Notes under the pieces: generated by a model
The model's input: the letters and a program-made list of their open reading frames with translations, nothing else
Database searches by the model: none
Told to the model about the DNA's origin: nothing
Part shown: piece by piece, positions 37,537 to 48,300 of the stretch
How the letters are laid out: each line of letters opens with the position of its first letter
How positions within the stretch are numbered: position 1 is the first letter of the stretch
NCBI RefSeq assembly: GCF_002078875.1
Contig: NC_034411.1
Location: 57,712,575 to 57,776,574, forward strand
Direction of reading: 5' to 3'
From: Numida meleagris
Lineage: Eukaryota > Chordata > Aves > Galliformes > Numididae
Length of the DNA: 64,000 nt
Made by a program: the position numbers and the translations under genes

Positions 37537-38455
37537 GCAAACAGCAAGAGAACAAACAATGGACTTACTTTGTTATGCTGAATTTTTCAAAGGGGTAGTG
37601 TGTTCTTTCAACATTCAATGTATTATACATATTAATAGAAACTTACCTAGTTAGAAAAAAAGGCAATAGAAACCCAACAGTGATTACTAGAAAAAATTTC
37701 ACTTTTACTTACAGCAAGATACCTTTTCCCCACTCATTTGATATGACAATGAGTCAGTTAAACATTTTAATGCCACTAATCTCCCTTGATGATACTCCCA
37801 TCTGGTAGGTCTAGTTTCAGAAGAATTTATTTTTCAAACAGATGCTTAACCTCTTTATATTAGAGATCTAAAATCTGTTTGCATAGAAGTGTGTGTTCAT
37901 ATAGGTTTTTGCAGTGGTATTACACTGGAAAACCAAATCTTGATCAGCACTTCTGAATGGTACAGTATTAAAAATACCTAAAACCATTTCTCAAGTGTGA
38001 AATTCACAGGAAAAAACTGCAGTACGATATATATTTTGTCTTTGGAAGTCTTACTTTTGTTCACTTTCTAGGTAAACTTTGATAGAAACTATTTAAAAAC
38101 AACTGTGAAAATGCTTTCTATGCATCTTTTTGCTAGATCTTTTTAATATTTTTATTCTTATTATGGTTGATTGTATTCTTGATACTATTTTTTTTATTTT
38201 TAAAGTAGGACAGTATAGCACAGTGAGTCATTTTTAAAGCTCACCACTCTTGGCAGTATCTAGTGGTGAATATGGTCACCACTAGAAAGATGTCTGGGTT
38301 TTTCAGGAGTGATATTCGGATATGTTGCAAATGTTGATTTCAGGTTTTTTGGACATCTGATAGATTGCAGAGCATTTTGTGAACTGCCAAAATCTGCCAA
38401 TTATGAGCACAATAAAGACGTTCAGGATGAATAAAATAACTGTGGAGAGAAACTG
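37537..38455 (+). other. ARHGAP18: ARHGAP18 3' untranslated region
   Basis: AT-rich sequence following the stop, about 0.9 kb, with no open frame of note. The likely end is set by two AATAAA hexamers near 38411 and 38430 followed by TG-rich DNA around 38505-38550. A further AATAAA at 39482 could give a longer 3' end. The exact cleavage site cannot be read from sequence alone. Confidence 0.7.
38411..38435 (+). promoter_or_regulatory. Paired polyadenylation signals of ARHGAP18
   Basis: AATAAA at 38411-38416 and again at 38430-38435, about 0.9 kb after the stop codon and on the gene's strand. Canonical hexamers; use inferred from position. Confidence 0.6.
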
Positions 38456-39859
38456 TAGGCTCAGTTTAATAGCTAGCAAACCACCAAACCTTTCACTCAA
38501 AATCAGGGTAAAGGTCTGCTGTGGAGTTTACATAGGCTCTTTGGTATTACCTACCATCAGCTTTACATCTGGTCTGTCCTGGATGAGGCTAGAATCAAGT
38601 TCTACCTTCCCTGATAGATGTTGTCTAAACCACTTGAAAATTAATAGTCCAATGGTGAACTATCGCAAATCCTCCTCTTGGTGGGGAAGGAAGGACTGAA
38701 TGCTCCCTGTGGAATTCACTGATTCTGAATTATAGATTGACATGGCTCACTCCAGCACGAAGAGCTGTGACTGTGGCTTCGGAGCCCAGTCCCACAGCAG
38801 TGCTTTGGGCTCACGAACCTGTGTACCACTTCACAGTTTATTCATAAACTAGCTCACCTCTGCTGTAGTGCATACCTACGTGCTGAACACCTGAAGTAAC
38901 TACTGTGAAATGATATCCTTGGAACTAAGCATTTTCTTCCAATGCACGCACAGAGTTACACTGACCTCATAGGGAATGTTCTATATACAATCAAGAACTG
39001 CATTTGATTTTTTTTTTTACTTGATCAAAGCTGATTAAAGGAATCAGGGGCCTTTCTGCTGAGCTTTGGATACAGGCCCTGGTTGTGTTATTCCCAAAGA
39101 AACCACTGGAACTCTGTTTTATACACAAGCAGTGAAGTAGAACTCTGACAGGTCATGGAAAAAATTGGGCACCTTCTGATTAGTTGTCTGCAGGGCACGA
39201 ACAATTTGAGGGGCGTAAGTATTTATTGTTTTTAAAAAGTCTCGGAGAGGACACAGTGAAGGATTCTCCAGAGCGGGATGGAGGAAATAGGAGACTGCTG
39301 TAGCATGACTGCTCCCAGTGCTCCATCTCCGTGGGTACCCCCGTGGTGTTGCACTGTGCCACGGTGGCACGCCCCATGAAGCAAATCACTTTGTCAATAG
39401 AACAAAATGCGCTTCTGTTCTTTAAGGGATAGAGTAGAAAACTAGAGCAGGGCTTAGGCAAAATATTTATCAATCTAATGTAATAAATAGAAGGTGTTTT
39501 TGTCATGTAACACAGAAACGATGTGTGTCGTAGTACTAATAGTTCTGTAAGCGACTGCTCGCGACTGGGACGCTAGATGTTGTTTGAATCAGGAGCAAAG
39601 TGCTGAGGACGGGAACAGCTGTGCGGTTCTGGCATAACATTACAGCCGCCTGCTGGCTATGATCTTTTAAATAACTTTGTTTCTGGTTTAGTGCCATTAT
39701 CTTTTTTTTTTTTTTAATTTAAAAGGCTCTTTTATAATTAAATGTTATTTTTTTCTGAACGCTCTTCTCCTTTGAGTTATTATGTGAAACTTTACTATAT
39801 ATGTAAAACACAAATGATACTATTTTTTAATTTCACACCGTGCATCTTTGCAGGTAGGT
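38456..39859. other. Intergenic DNA between ARHGAP18 and the CpG island
   Basis: No recognised repeat or exon. It contains an AATAAA at 39482, a short palindrome (gtgccacggtggcac, 39356-39370) and T tracts near 39702-39714. CpG begins to rise from about 39240. Confidence 0.7.
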
Positions 39860-40460
39860 TGTTGTTTTGTGCGTGAAAAGGGACGTTGCTAAGCAGCGCG
39901 CTCAGTTACACTCAGTCTTGCGGCTTGACGACAGGCGCGCTGCTGCGCAGCTCTCACCCGATGTGACTGTAACGCCCCCCCGACTGAGAGCCCGGCCCCG
40001 CCCCGCCGACGGACTCCCGCACGGAACGCGCCCGGCCGCGGTGCTATGGTGCCCCCTTGCGGGCGGAGCTGGAGTCTTCGCGGCTGCGGGCGGGCCGGGG
40101 AAAGGTGCGGCTAAGCGCGTCAGGCGTTGTCTTGCTAGAGTGGGTGCGAAGCGCGTTCCCTGCTCTGGGTGGCGTTTCAGATGCGTTTGTTTGAATGTTA
40201 GGTGCAGAGGTGGCGCTGGCTGCCCGCCCCTTCCCGAGCTCGCGGCCTTTCGTCGCTGGGCGGCTCGTGCCTCCTCCTTTCCTCTCCTCCGCCATCTCCC
40301 CCCGGGGTCCTCGCATTCCCCTCCCACGGGAGGGCGCTGGGAGGGCGCCATCTTCCCGCACACCTGCGCCCTCTGTGAGCAGCTTTGCTGGAGGGCGTGT
40401 GGCGGGGCACGCGGCTGCAGGCCAGCAGGGGGGATTTCGTGGAGACGGTGGGGAGATGAG
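39860..40460. promoter_or_regulatory. CpG island, candidate promoter
   Basis: GC-rich and full of CpG (for example gcccggccccgccccgccga, cgcgcccggccgcgg), in sharp contrast to the AT-rich surroundings. The minus strand carries two YY1-like AGATGGCG cores (complement of 40289-40299 and 40345-40359, the latter reading GCGGGAAGATGGCGC with an E2F-like GCGGGAA). Donor-like sites: minus CGG|GTGAGAG (39958/39957); plus CAG|GTAGGT (39853/39854) and TGA|GTAAGT (40776/40777). The long open frames across it start at non-ATG codons and reflect GC content, not coding. Function is inferred. Confidence 0.7.
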
Positions 40461-40514
40461 TGGGTCTGGGTGTGTGCCCTGGCCATCAGGCTGCACCACT
40501 GTGCTGTGCGGGTG

Positions 40515-40690
40515 ATGGAGCACAGGCACAGGTTGACCAAAGGCTGTGGTGTCTCCTCTTTGAAGATCTTCAGAAACCACCTGGATGTGGTGCTGAGCAC
40601 CCCCTGCTCTGGGTGTCCCTGCTTGGGCGGGGGTTGGAGCAGATGGACACGTGTCCCTTCCCACCTCAGCTGTTCCGTGTTAAGCACTGG
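40515..40690 (+). mobile_element. Old CR1 3'-region fragment
   Basis: gcacaggttgaccaaagg, gtctcctctttgaagatctt, cctggatgtggtgctgagca, gggtgtccctgcttgggc and gttggagcagatgga correspond step by step to the CR1 3' region on the + strand. It is GC-rich and borders the CpG island. Confidence 0.8.
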
Positions 40691-41059
40691 CACAGCCTCC
40701 CGAAGGTGTTTCAGTGGTGAGGCTGCTCGGAACTCAGGGCCTTAGGAGATGGGCCCACTGAGGAGGAAATGCTTGAGTAAGTCCTGCCTAAGACTTTTTT
40801 CAGTCCATTATTTTTTGTCAGATATTCTTCCTAAAGGTACTGATGCTGTTTAATAAAATATGCTCTTTTACTAAGCATTAAGAGTTAATTTGCGGTAGAA
40901 AGCAGTCTTGGTGAAAGATTTGCTAAATGAGTTATTTCCTCTAATGCAACTCAATATATCTAAGGATTGAATCTCTGTAGCACTTCCATTTCTAAAACAT
41001 TGCAGCCATTCAAAAAGAATGCAATGTGTATGCACTAATTTTACAGCAATGTTTACAAC

Positions 41060-41215
41060 AATTACTTTTTACTAGAGCAATGCTTGTAAGATCCTCAAAC
41101 TATTGTTTGTGTTGCACACGAAGAGGCAGGTAAGCACTTCTCATCTCCATTTAGCAGATGGGAGAACTGTTCCTAGATGGCTTGCCTGCGGCTGAAGGGG
41201 TGAAACCAATCTGAT
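41060..41215 (-). mobile_element. Probable MIR (CORE-SINE) relic, minus strand
   Basis: In order on the + strand: agatcctca, gaggcaggtaagcacttctc, atctccatttagcagatggg, gaactg and ggcttgcct. This parallels the complement of the MIR consensus (aatcctcacaa, gaggtaggta, ccattttacagatgagg, aaactg, acttgcc). Collinearity of five landmarks is the evidence; identity is moderate, as expected for an element older than the bird-mammal split. Confidence 0.5.
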
Positions 41216-42949
41216 TTGTAGAAACCAAATATAATCCTCCAAAACTGTTCTGAAAATCTGCCATATCACCAGTAACAGGACTTCACCAATCATAAATCTG
41301 ACTTCAGGGGACAGTTTTAATAAATATAATACTGTGAGTTTTAGCCTGATTTCCAAAGGAAAGTGTCTGGGGTAATCTCACTGCCAGTGTGTGTCTTCCC
41401 CTAATTACTTCTGGATCTGCTGGCAGACTTCAATCATTCTTGGCAGACAGAGCAGGGGGAGAGAATGTCTCAAAAATAATTAAATTTCCACGAGTTTCAT
41501 AAAATGAGGTGACTGGAAGGAAGACAGAGGCAGAACAAGTCCTTTGATCAAAGGAAGGATGACAGTATAAATTCTGCCTTTATGTAGGCACTGGAGCAGA
41601 TACAGGGCTGGCTTTTGTGATGCAGCTTGTTCCTAATTTCTGGTTAGCACAGCTGATTCCCATTCCTCCCCTGCTGGGTTTAGCAACTCAGTGAGCACCT
41701 GCCCTGCTGAGCTACTTGCCGGGTGGGCAGCAGTATACCTGTGCCCTCCTCTTGTAGGTTTGTTGGGAGTCACCTCCATCCTGGACGAAAATCAGACCTA
41801 AAATTGGCTAGTATCAAATGGCAGCGTTCAAAATGTGCGAGTGTTAAGCAGTAATAGTAACGCAACTTTCCATTCCGCTACATAGGTGCTGGTTGAAAAT
41901 ATCCACAGATATTACTGCTCTCCAGTTGCTCGCTTTTGGGATAATTGAAAGGATTCTTCATTCTTCCTGTGTCACTCTAAGACCAATAACTAGCATTAAT
42001 TCATGCTGATAGCCAAAGTCTGCTTATTTCGCTGTTTCAGAATCATGTCTTACCATTACATCTCTTGAAAAAACCTGGTTTCTGGTGTAGCTGTATCAGC
42101 TCCTGTAAATGTATGTTGAGTTGCTGGATCAGTTCTTGGATATAAGCTAGCTCTGGGTTCTTTCCCATGGGATTTCGCGTGTCTCCAGAGCATGAAGTCA
42201 TCAGAGGTGATGCCTCAGAGACGCACAACTTCAGTGTACTGTTGTTTGGTGAAACTGTGAGGACAGACAGCTTTGCACAGTAGAATCACACAAGTTACTG
42301 GAGTATCCCTTGCTATTTATCAGTGTGCAAGTGTTTGACTTGCTCCAAATGACCCAGAGTAAACGGGAGAATATGTAGTTTCTCCAAAATGTTCAAGTGT
42401 CTGATTGAGGCTCCAAACCCTGGGCTGCATCCAGTTAACACCTGGTTTCTTGCTCAGTCACTTTTTCCTCTAATCTGAGAAAATATATTTGATTGAAAGC
42501 CTGTCTTCTGGTTTTGGATTTGTCTGACACTAATACCTAATCTAATATAGTTGCCTTAATTATACTCTAGTATGTTCCTGCAGTGTGTGCTGTAAGTTAC
42601 AAGGTAAATGAGCTCCCAAGCCTTTATTTTGGTTGCTCATTCTGCTATAGCCTGCCAAAACCAAAACTTATTCATGAGTCTGGGTGAGACTGAACAAAGG
42701 GAGTTTCTTTCAGTAGGGACCACAGCCTGAGCAGGTGACACTGTGGGGACCCACACATCCACAGAGTACCAACTGAGAGTTGCCCATCTCAGTAATCCAG
42801 CCTGGGTCTTTTTCTTCTTGGCTGTCTCACACATATTCAGTACAACATTTTGGTTCTGTAGACTGTAAGGTCTTAGGATGCAGCCAGGTGACATCCAACT
42901 GGGATCCTGCTTTTGTTTTAAATGCTTGACCTTGAAATAAGCTGGATCT

Positions 42950-43001
42950 CATGGGGGTATGAGGACAATCTCTCTTGTCCTCATACCCCCATGGTATGAG
43001 G
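42950..43001. repeat. Perfect 19-bp inverted repeat with a third arm
   Basis: CATGGGGGTATGAGGACAA at 42950-42968 and its exact complement at 42975-42993, separated by TCTCTC. A further GGTATGAGG at 42993-43001 pairs perfectly with CCTCATACC at 42979-42987, so two alternative hairpins share the central arm. It lies outside any recognised repeat. Confidence 0.9.
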
Positions 43002-45134
43002 CAGACAAAAGAGAGAACTTTTTGAAATCACTCTAATGCAGTCTTGGAGTCCTGGCAAAAATCTGCACTGGTGCCTTCATTGTGCCATTTTGAACCAAAA
43101 CAAGATTTTCCTTTCCTTGAGTTTAGCAATGAGTTAAGAGAGAATTCTGGCACAGTTATGAGTCTGGATATGGTTTTGCAGAAAGTTGGCCAGAAAACAT
43201 GCCATTGCAAAACCCTTCTCAGTCATTCAACCTTTTCTACCAAGACAGAGTGCCTTTGTTTTTATTTCTTTGTAGATCCCTGTGGGCGTGGTCTCCTGAT
43301 TTTGCTCCAATTCTGCTTGGCTAGATGGTAGCGGGGGACGTGAGAGAATTATTGTGTAAAAAAAATAAATAAATCTTATTGTTGAAAGTATTGTTAAGAT
43401 TACAACCATGGGCCTCTGTGTGAACACGAAATGGAGTACTTAAGAAGATTCTTGTTTATTCCAATTCCTTCCAAGTAGAGAAAACAAGATAGTCAGTTCT
43501 GTAGACCAAACGTTGCTGTTATCCTCATGCAGAACTGTTTCACTGGAGGCCTTCCAGGAAGAGCTGAAAACAGAGAACGCTCATGTCCCCAGCCATCCTG
43601 AAGGGAGATGTTCTCCTGTAGATGGTGTGTGTGACTTGTTTGTTTGTTTGTTTTTCCTTCTTTGTAAATTGGGTACTTTTTGAAGGTTATTGTTGGGAAT
43701 AGTGAAAACTGAGCATAATTATAAACAAGAAATTCTTCTGTACAACCACGGTGTGGATGTTTTGAGGGTATTTAAGAAATACATATGGTTACAGTCGTGT
43801 GCTCTCTTTTTTTTTCCAGAGAATCTCTGAATTGCTTAAATCTGCTTGGATCATTATAAGAGAAATCGATTTAATAAAGAAAAACTTGCTAAGCAAGTCT
43901 AAAATGTTGGTAAGGTTAGGAAAGTACTGATTTTTCCTCCAAGGCACCTATAATGGCATAGTTTAAATTCTAAAAACATTTGTTTAGCTCTTGGAAAAAA
44001 ATATGTTAGTACATAAATAGTACAACTAAACTGCATACTGGTGTGCTGATGAGGGCAGGACTGGTATACCAGGTCTGTTTATTATGTGCTGTCTCACAAG
44101 TCTGTGTACTGCTGAGATGTCCTCAGTCATACAAAATAATGTTCTACAGATTCCCCTCAAAAATGCTGACCGTGGGCAATACTGGTTACAGCGGCTATTT
44201 TTCATGTCTCTGCCTTTACTTCTAGCTAATTTTAGCCCTCTCCCTGCAGTTAGTGAGAGACAAAAGGTGAAGTGTATATCCTGTATGATGTTTTTGCCTG
44301 TGCCATTGTGCCCTGTCTAGAGTATGTATAGAGGAAAAGGCCAGAAATAATACTCATCTGTGTCACCCCAGACAGAGCAGCTGTGCTTAGCAAGTGATGG
44401 TGAGCTGGGAACACGAGTCCTTGGGAACACCAAGGAATGCTCCAAAGGGTGCACCTGCATGTGAGTCTCTTGGCACAGGTGCGGGAGCTGTTACTGCTAG
44501 AAATGTCTGTATGTGCTGTGGGGCAGATGGCCCACTGCTTCTTTACCACTGAGCGATCCTTAACATCACAGATGGGAACAGTTTCAGTGACAGTGCACAC
44601 TGTTATCTGCACTGTCATGAGGGAATCACTTCAGTACTCATGAACTTGATCTCCTACCATGAGACTTCTTACTGCCTCAGCTTCACTGCAGAGGAAGGAA
44701 AGCACAACAGTCATTCCCAGTGCCATCAGTGACTCTCACTATCACCAGGTTCTTCTTATCTTGGTCAGAGATGGTCATGTTTTTTTTTTTTAATTTTATT
44801 TTTTTATTGTCTCCAGGGACCAGGAGCTTCCTGCAGTGTGTGCACACATCATTTAGCCACTGGGCAGACAATCATATGTATGGCAGTCATGCAGATGCTG
44901 GGGAAAGCTCTCTCCTCTGTGTAGACAAAGACTTAGCCATTCAGCAGAGAAACACTAGGCTGCTCAGCTGGGCTCTGTTGATTTCTAGCATGTGGATAGC
45001 CACAGATCTGTCATGGCATACAAACTGCTGCTAATCCCAACCTCTGCTTCTCAGACAGGGACCGGGGAGATTGCAGCTGCTGAGACTTGACTGGCCCAGC
45101 CTCAGTGGGGTCTTGAGACACCTGGGGAATGCCT

Positions 45135-45335
45135 ACTGCACTGGCATAGGCTCCCCAGGGAGGTAGTTGAGTCACCATCCCTGAACGTGTTTAAAAACCA
45201 TTTGGATATGGTGCTTGGGGACATGATTTAGTGGTGGGTTGTTAGAGTTAGGGTAGTATAGTTAGGTTGCAGGTGGACTTGATGATCTTGAAGGTCCTTT
45301 CCAACCTGAGCAATTGATGATTCTATGATTCTATT
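45135..45335 (+). mobile_element. CR1 3'-end fragment
   Basis: ggctccccagggaggtagtt, gagtcaccatccctgaacg, atatggtgcttggggacat, gatttagtgg, aaggtcctttccaacctgag and attctatgattctat: CR1 tail on the + strand. Confidence 0.9.
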
Positions 45336-48300
45336 TCTTGTCTCTAAGCTTTTTTTCCCTGCTGCAGTGCACAAGGTATGTGTTTTGAGACTTCTGTCAT
45401 GATTAGCATTTTGGATATACTTTGTAGGATCAGCATTGTTGGTCTGCTCCTTTGCATGGTTGTAGCATGTAGTACATGATAAAGGGTGTTCAAGAATGTC
45501 CAGATCCCTGTACAGTTTTTCTTTGAATGTTATCTTAATAGTAAATGTATATCAATGTAAATTTTGCTTCAGCCATGTCAGCTCAGCTCTTAAGACCTTT
45601 CTCTTCTCTAATACCTTCCCTGTAGTATGCTACTCAAAGGATGTGATTTCCACCTGTGGGCACGCTTGCTTTTCTTTATTTTTAAAACCTTTTTCTTTTA
45701 AGTTTTGCAGCCAGTCTCTGTTGGACTCCTTGCTGGAGCAGGTCTCAGTTCACAAAAGCACAGCAATTCTCTTGTGGAATTCAATTAAAAATAGTGGCTG
45801 AGGCCTTGACACCCTAACTGTACAACAGTGTATGTCAAGGTGTGCTTTAGCAAACCAAGGCAGGAGTTGTGCTCTCTAAACAGCATTTCATAATCTCTGT
45901 GCTTAATATCATGCAAAACATTTGCAGTGCCTCTGGAGGCAGAGGTTTTTCTCTCCTTACAGGCTGTCTCAGAAGAGCCAGCGAAAGTTCTGAACCACTC
46001 GCTCTTTCGCTGCTGGTGCTCATCTCTTCACTGCAGCAGCTTGCCTTCAGGTCATATCTGAGAGCAGAGAAACACTTGGCACCATCCTTGCCCCTACTGG
46101 AGGCTTGCTCCAAGGTCTCCTGCTGTTCTCTCTGAAGAACCCAAACCAGCCAAACTGAAAAGCATGCCTGCTTTCTCTCCGCTTTTTATAAAGAGAATGC
46201 CTCTGGAGGGTCAGTGCTGTGCTGAAATCCACCCTGCCGAGGCTGCCTGCTGTGATGGGGTGCCTTGGAGGGCATTTCGGAAGCTGAGGCTTTTTGGATC
46301 ATTGGCATTCTCATCAAGGGTTTGCTCCAACATCAGTCCTCTGCTTTGTGACAATTTGATTATTAACTACCACAAAAGAACAATCCTAATGGAAAGCAAC
46401 GTTTTCCCTTTTTGTCTTGTTTGAATCCTAATTTTCTACTTTTTTTTTTGTTGTTCCTGTAGTTCAGAAACAGTTTCTATTCTTTCCCAGCTGATTGTTT
46501 TCTCTCTTTCTCCTCCTTCTACCCTTTTTGTTGCCTTCCGTGGTCTCGGTGTCCCCATGACCTTGAAGGCAGTAGTTTTGCACAGACCTGAGGAGGGGCA
46601 GCTCTGCATAGCTTTTAATTGTAACCCAGCAGCCAGGCTTCTGCTCATGCTCCATACATTCAGGCTCACAGTGACTGCACGCCACCAGCAGTCCCTTGCC
46701 CTTATGCTTTGTCTGTTCATTCTCATAAATGATCGTCCAAAGCTCTGCTTAGAAATGTTAAACAACCTCTCTAATTACCCAGTCTTTCTTAAATCCTTTT
46801 TCACGTCTCACAAATGCCATTCATTTCTGAATGAAATAGCATGGGTACAAATGATCTTTTCTTAAGCTATTGATTTATTTATCCTCTGACCTTTTGTATC
46901 ACTTTTAAGTATTTACAGTGTCAGGGGTGTTTTGGCTCAGCACATTTCAGTGCAGCTTTTATCTGCTTTTGGCTTCATTTAGTTTAATTGGTCCCAACAA
47001 ACGCACCTGCTGTCTGCCCTCTGGCAAGGGGATGTGTGAACAAGGAAGCGGCAGTTGTAACTGTCAGGTACAGACATTAATCTCAAAAGTTATGGCAGTG
47101 GCCAGGTCTTCAATATGGAGCTCCATCCACAGCACATCCACTCTTATGGTTATTACAGAAAAACTGGTTTAGCTGAAGTATGATAAGAAATTTGAGAAGA
47201 CAGAAGGAAATTTGATTCTAAGTTTGGAAAAAACTATTAAATTTGTTTCTAAAGCAGAAGTCCCTGCAAATTTACCACAGCATAGCATTTCCATGTGTCC
47301 TTTCTGCCAGGAACAGTTTGTTGCTATTCCCCTTCAGACTGTCCTCAGAGTGTACCTTTATACCTTTGATAAAACAGTCTTATATCTGAAGAACAGAAAA
47401 TGTGAAGTAAGCAAAACTATTCAGCCTAATTGTTTCTGGTGTCTCATTGACATTTATTAAGGAACAGTAGGGTCAGTTCTAACTTTTATGGGCCAAGTTT
47501 TTGTAAAAACTTAGTATACTGTGTGCTGCCTTCCTTGTACTGGATGTGTTACAATGGAAATTTGGTTCTGAGCATGCTGATTTTTTCTCTCTAAAAAACA
47601 TAATCCCACATGATCATTAAATAATATCATACCTAACAGTGAGAGATTAGTTGGCAGATAGTTAATCATGCTTTGTAGCAATTAACTTGTAGCAAGTAGC
47701 CCTTTTTTTCTTGACTCCTCGTTGCATTTACAGTAGTTAGGCATAATTTATTACAAATTATTCATAAGAAGTTTAAACTTTGTATTGGAATGTCTTTGGG
47801 AACTGGAGACAACTAGCTGGGCAAGCACTTTCCAAACACAGCTGCATGAGCACATTTTTAATGGTCACTCTTTGAACAAGCCATCCACAGTATTGATCAA
47901 GCATCAGTCTTATCCTGCAATTCAGAAGTGTTCACTTTGAATGACCTGCATGGCAGAGTGAGTTTCTCGTTCTCTTTGCTCAGCTCTGTGGGAAGTGATA
48001 TTACTTCTCAGTTTTGCACAGCAGAAAAAGATTAAAAAAAAAAAGATATATGTTGTGAAATGTAATCCAAAATGAAAATGTAAGCATCCCTGTTCCTTGT
48101 TTTACAGCATGGGCAGAAGGGAACAGTCAGTGAAACTCAGCAATGACAAATCAATATCCATCAAAATCTAGAGTTGAATATTTATATGAAAAACGAAGCA
48201 CTGATGTTGTAGAAAACAAAGGGAAATTTGAACTGGCTTGTTATGTGGTTGGGACCAAGAGCTGGAAGTGACAGCAGCATGATATAGGGTCTTGTTTGCT

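Larger units (their letters stand above)
40777..45130. other. Intergenic DNA, 40.8-45.1 kb
   Basis: Contains a probable MIR SINE (41060-41215), a palindrome cluster (42950-43001) and a GTTT run (about 43638-43658). Minus-strand open stretches at 44250-44618 and 44683-44871 match nothing I know. No supported exon. Confidence 0.6.

Noticed and set aside
39867..40745. 292-codon open frame (and a 263-codon frame on the other strand, 39902-40693)
   Set aside because: Both start at non-ATG codons (TTG, GTG), lie in the CpG island and run into a CR1 fragment. High GC lowers stop frequency on both strands. The translations are Arg/Pro/Gly-rich and match no family.
46436..46765. 109-codon minus-strand frame ending in Gln/Lys repeats
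   Set aside because: Composition follows the T/C-rich plus strand and there is no recognisable domain or splice context.
47212..47460. Frame with a CPFC motif suggesting a zinc site
   Set aside because: It starts at TTG, has a single Cys pair with no partner pair at zinc-finger spacing, and has no family resemblance.
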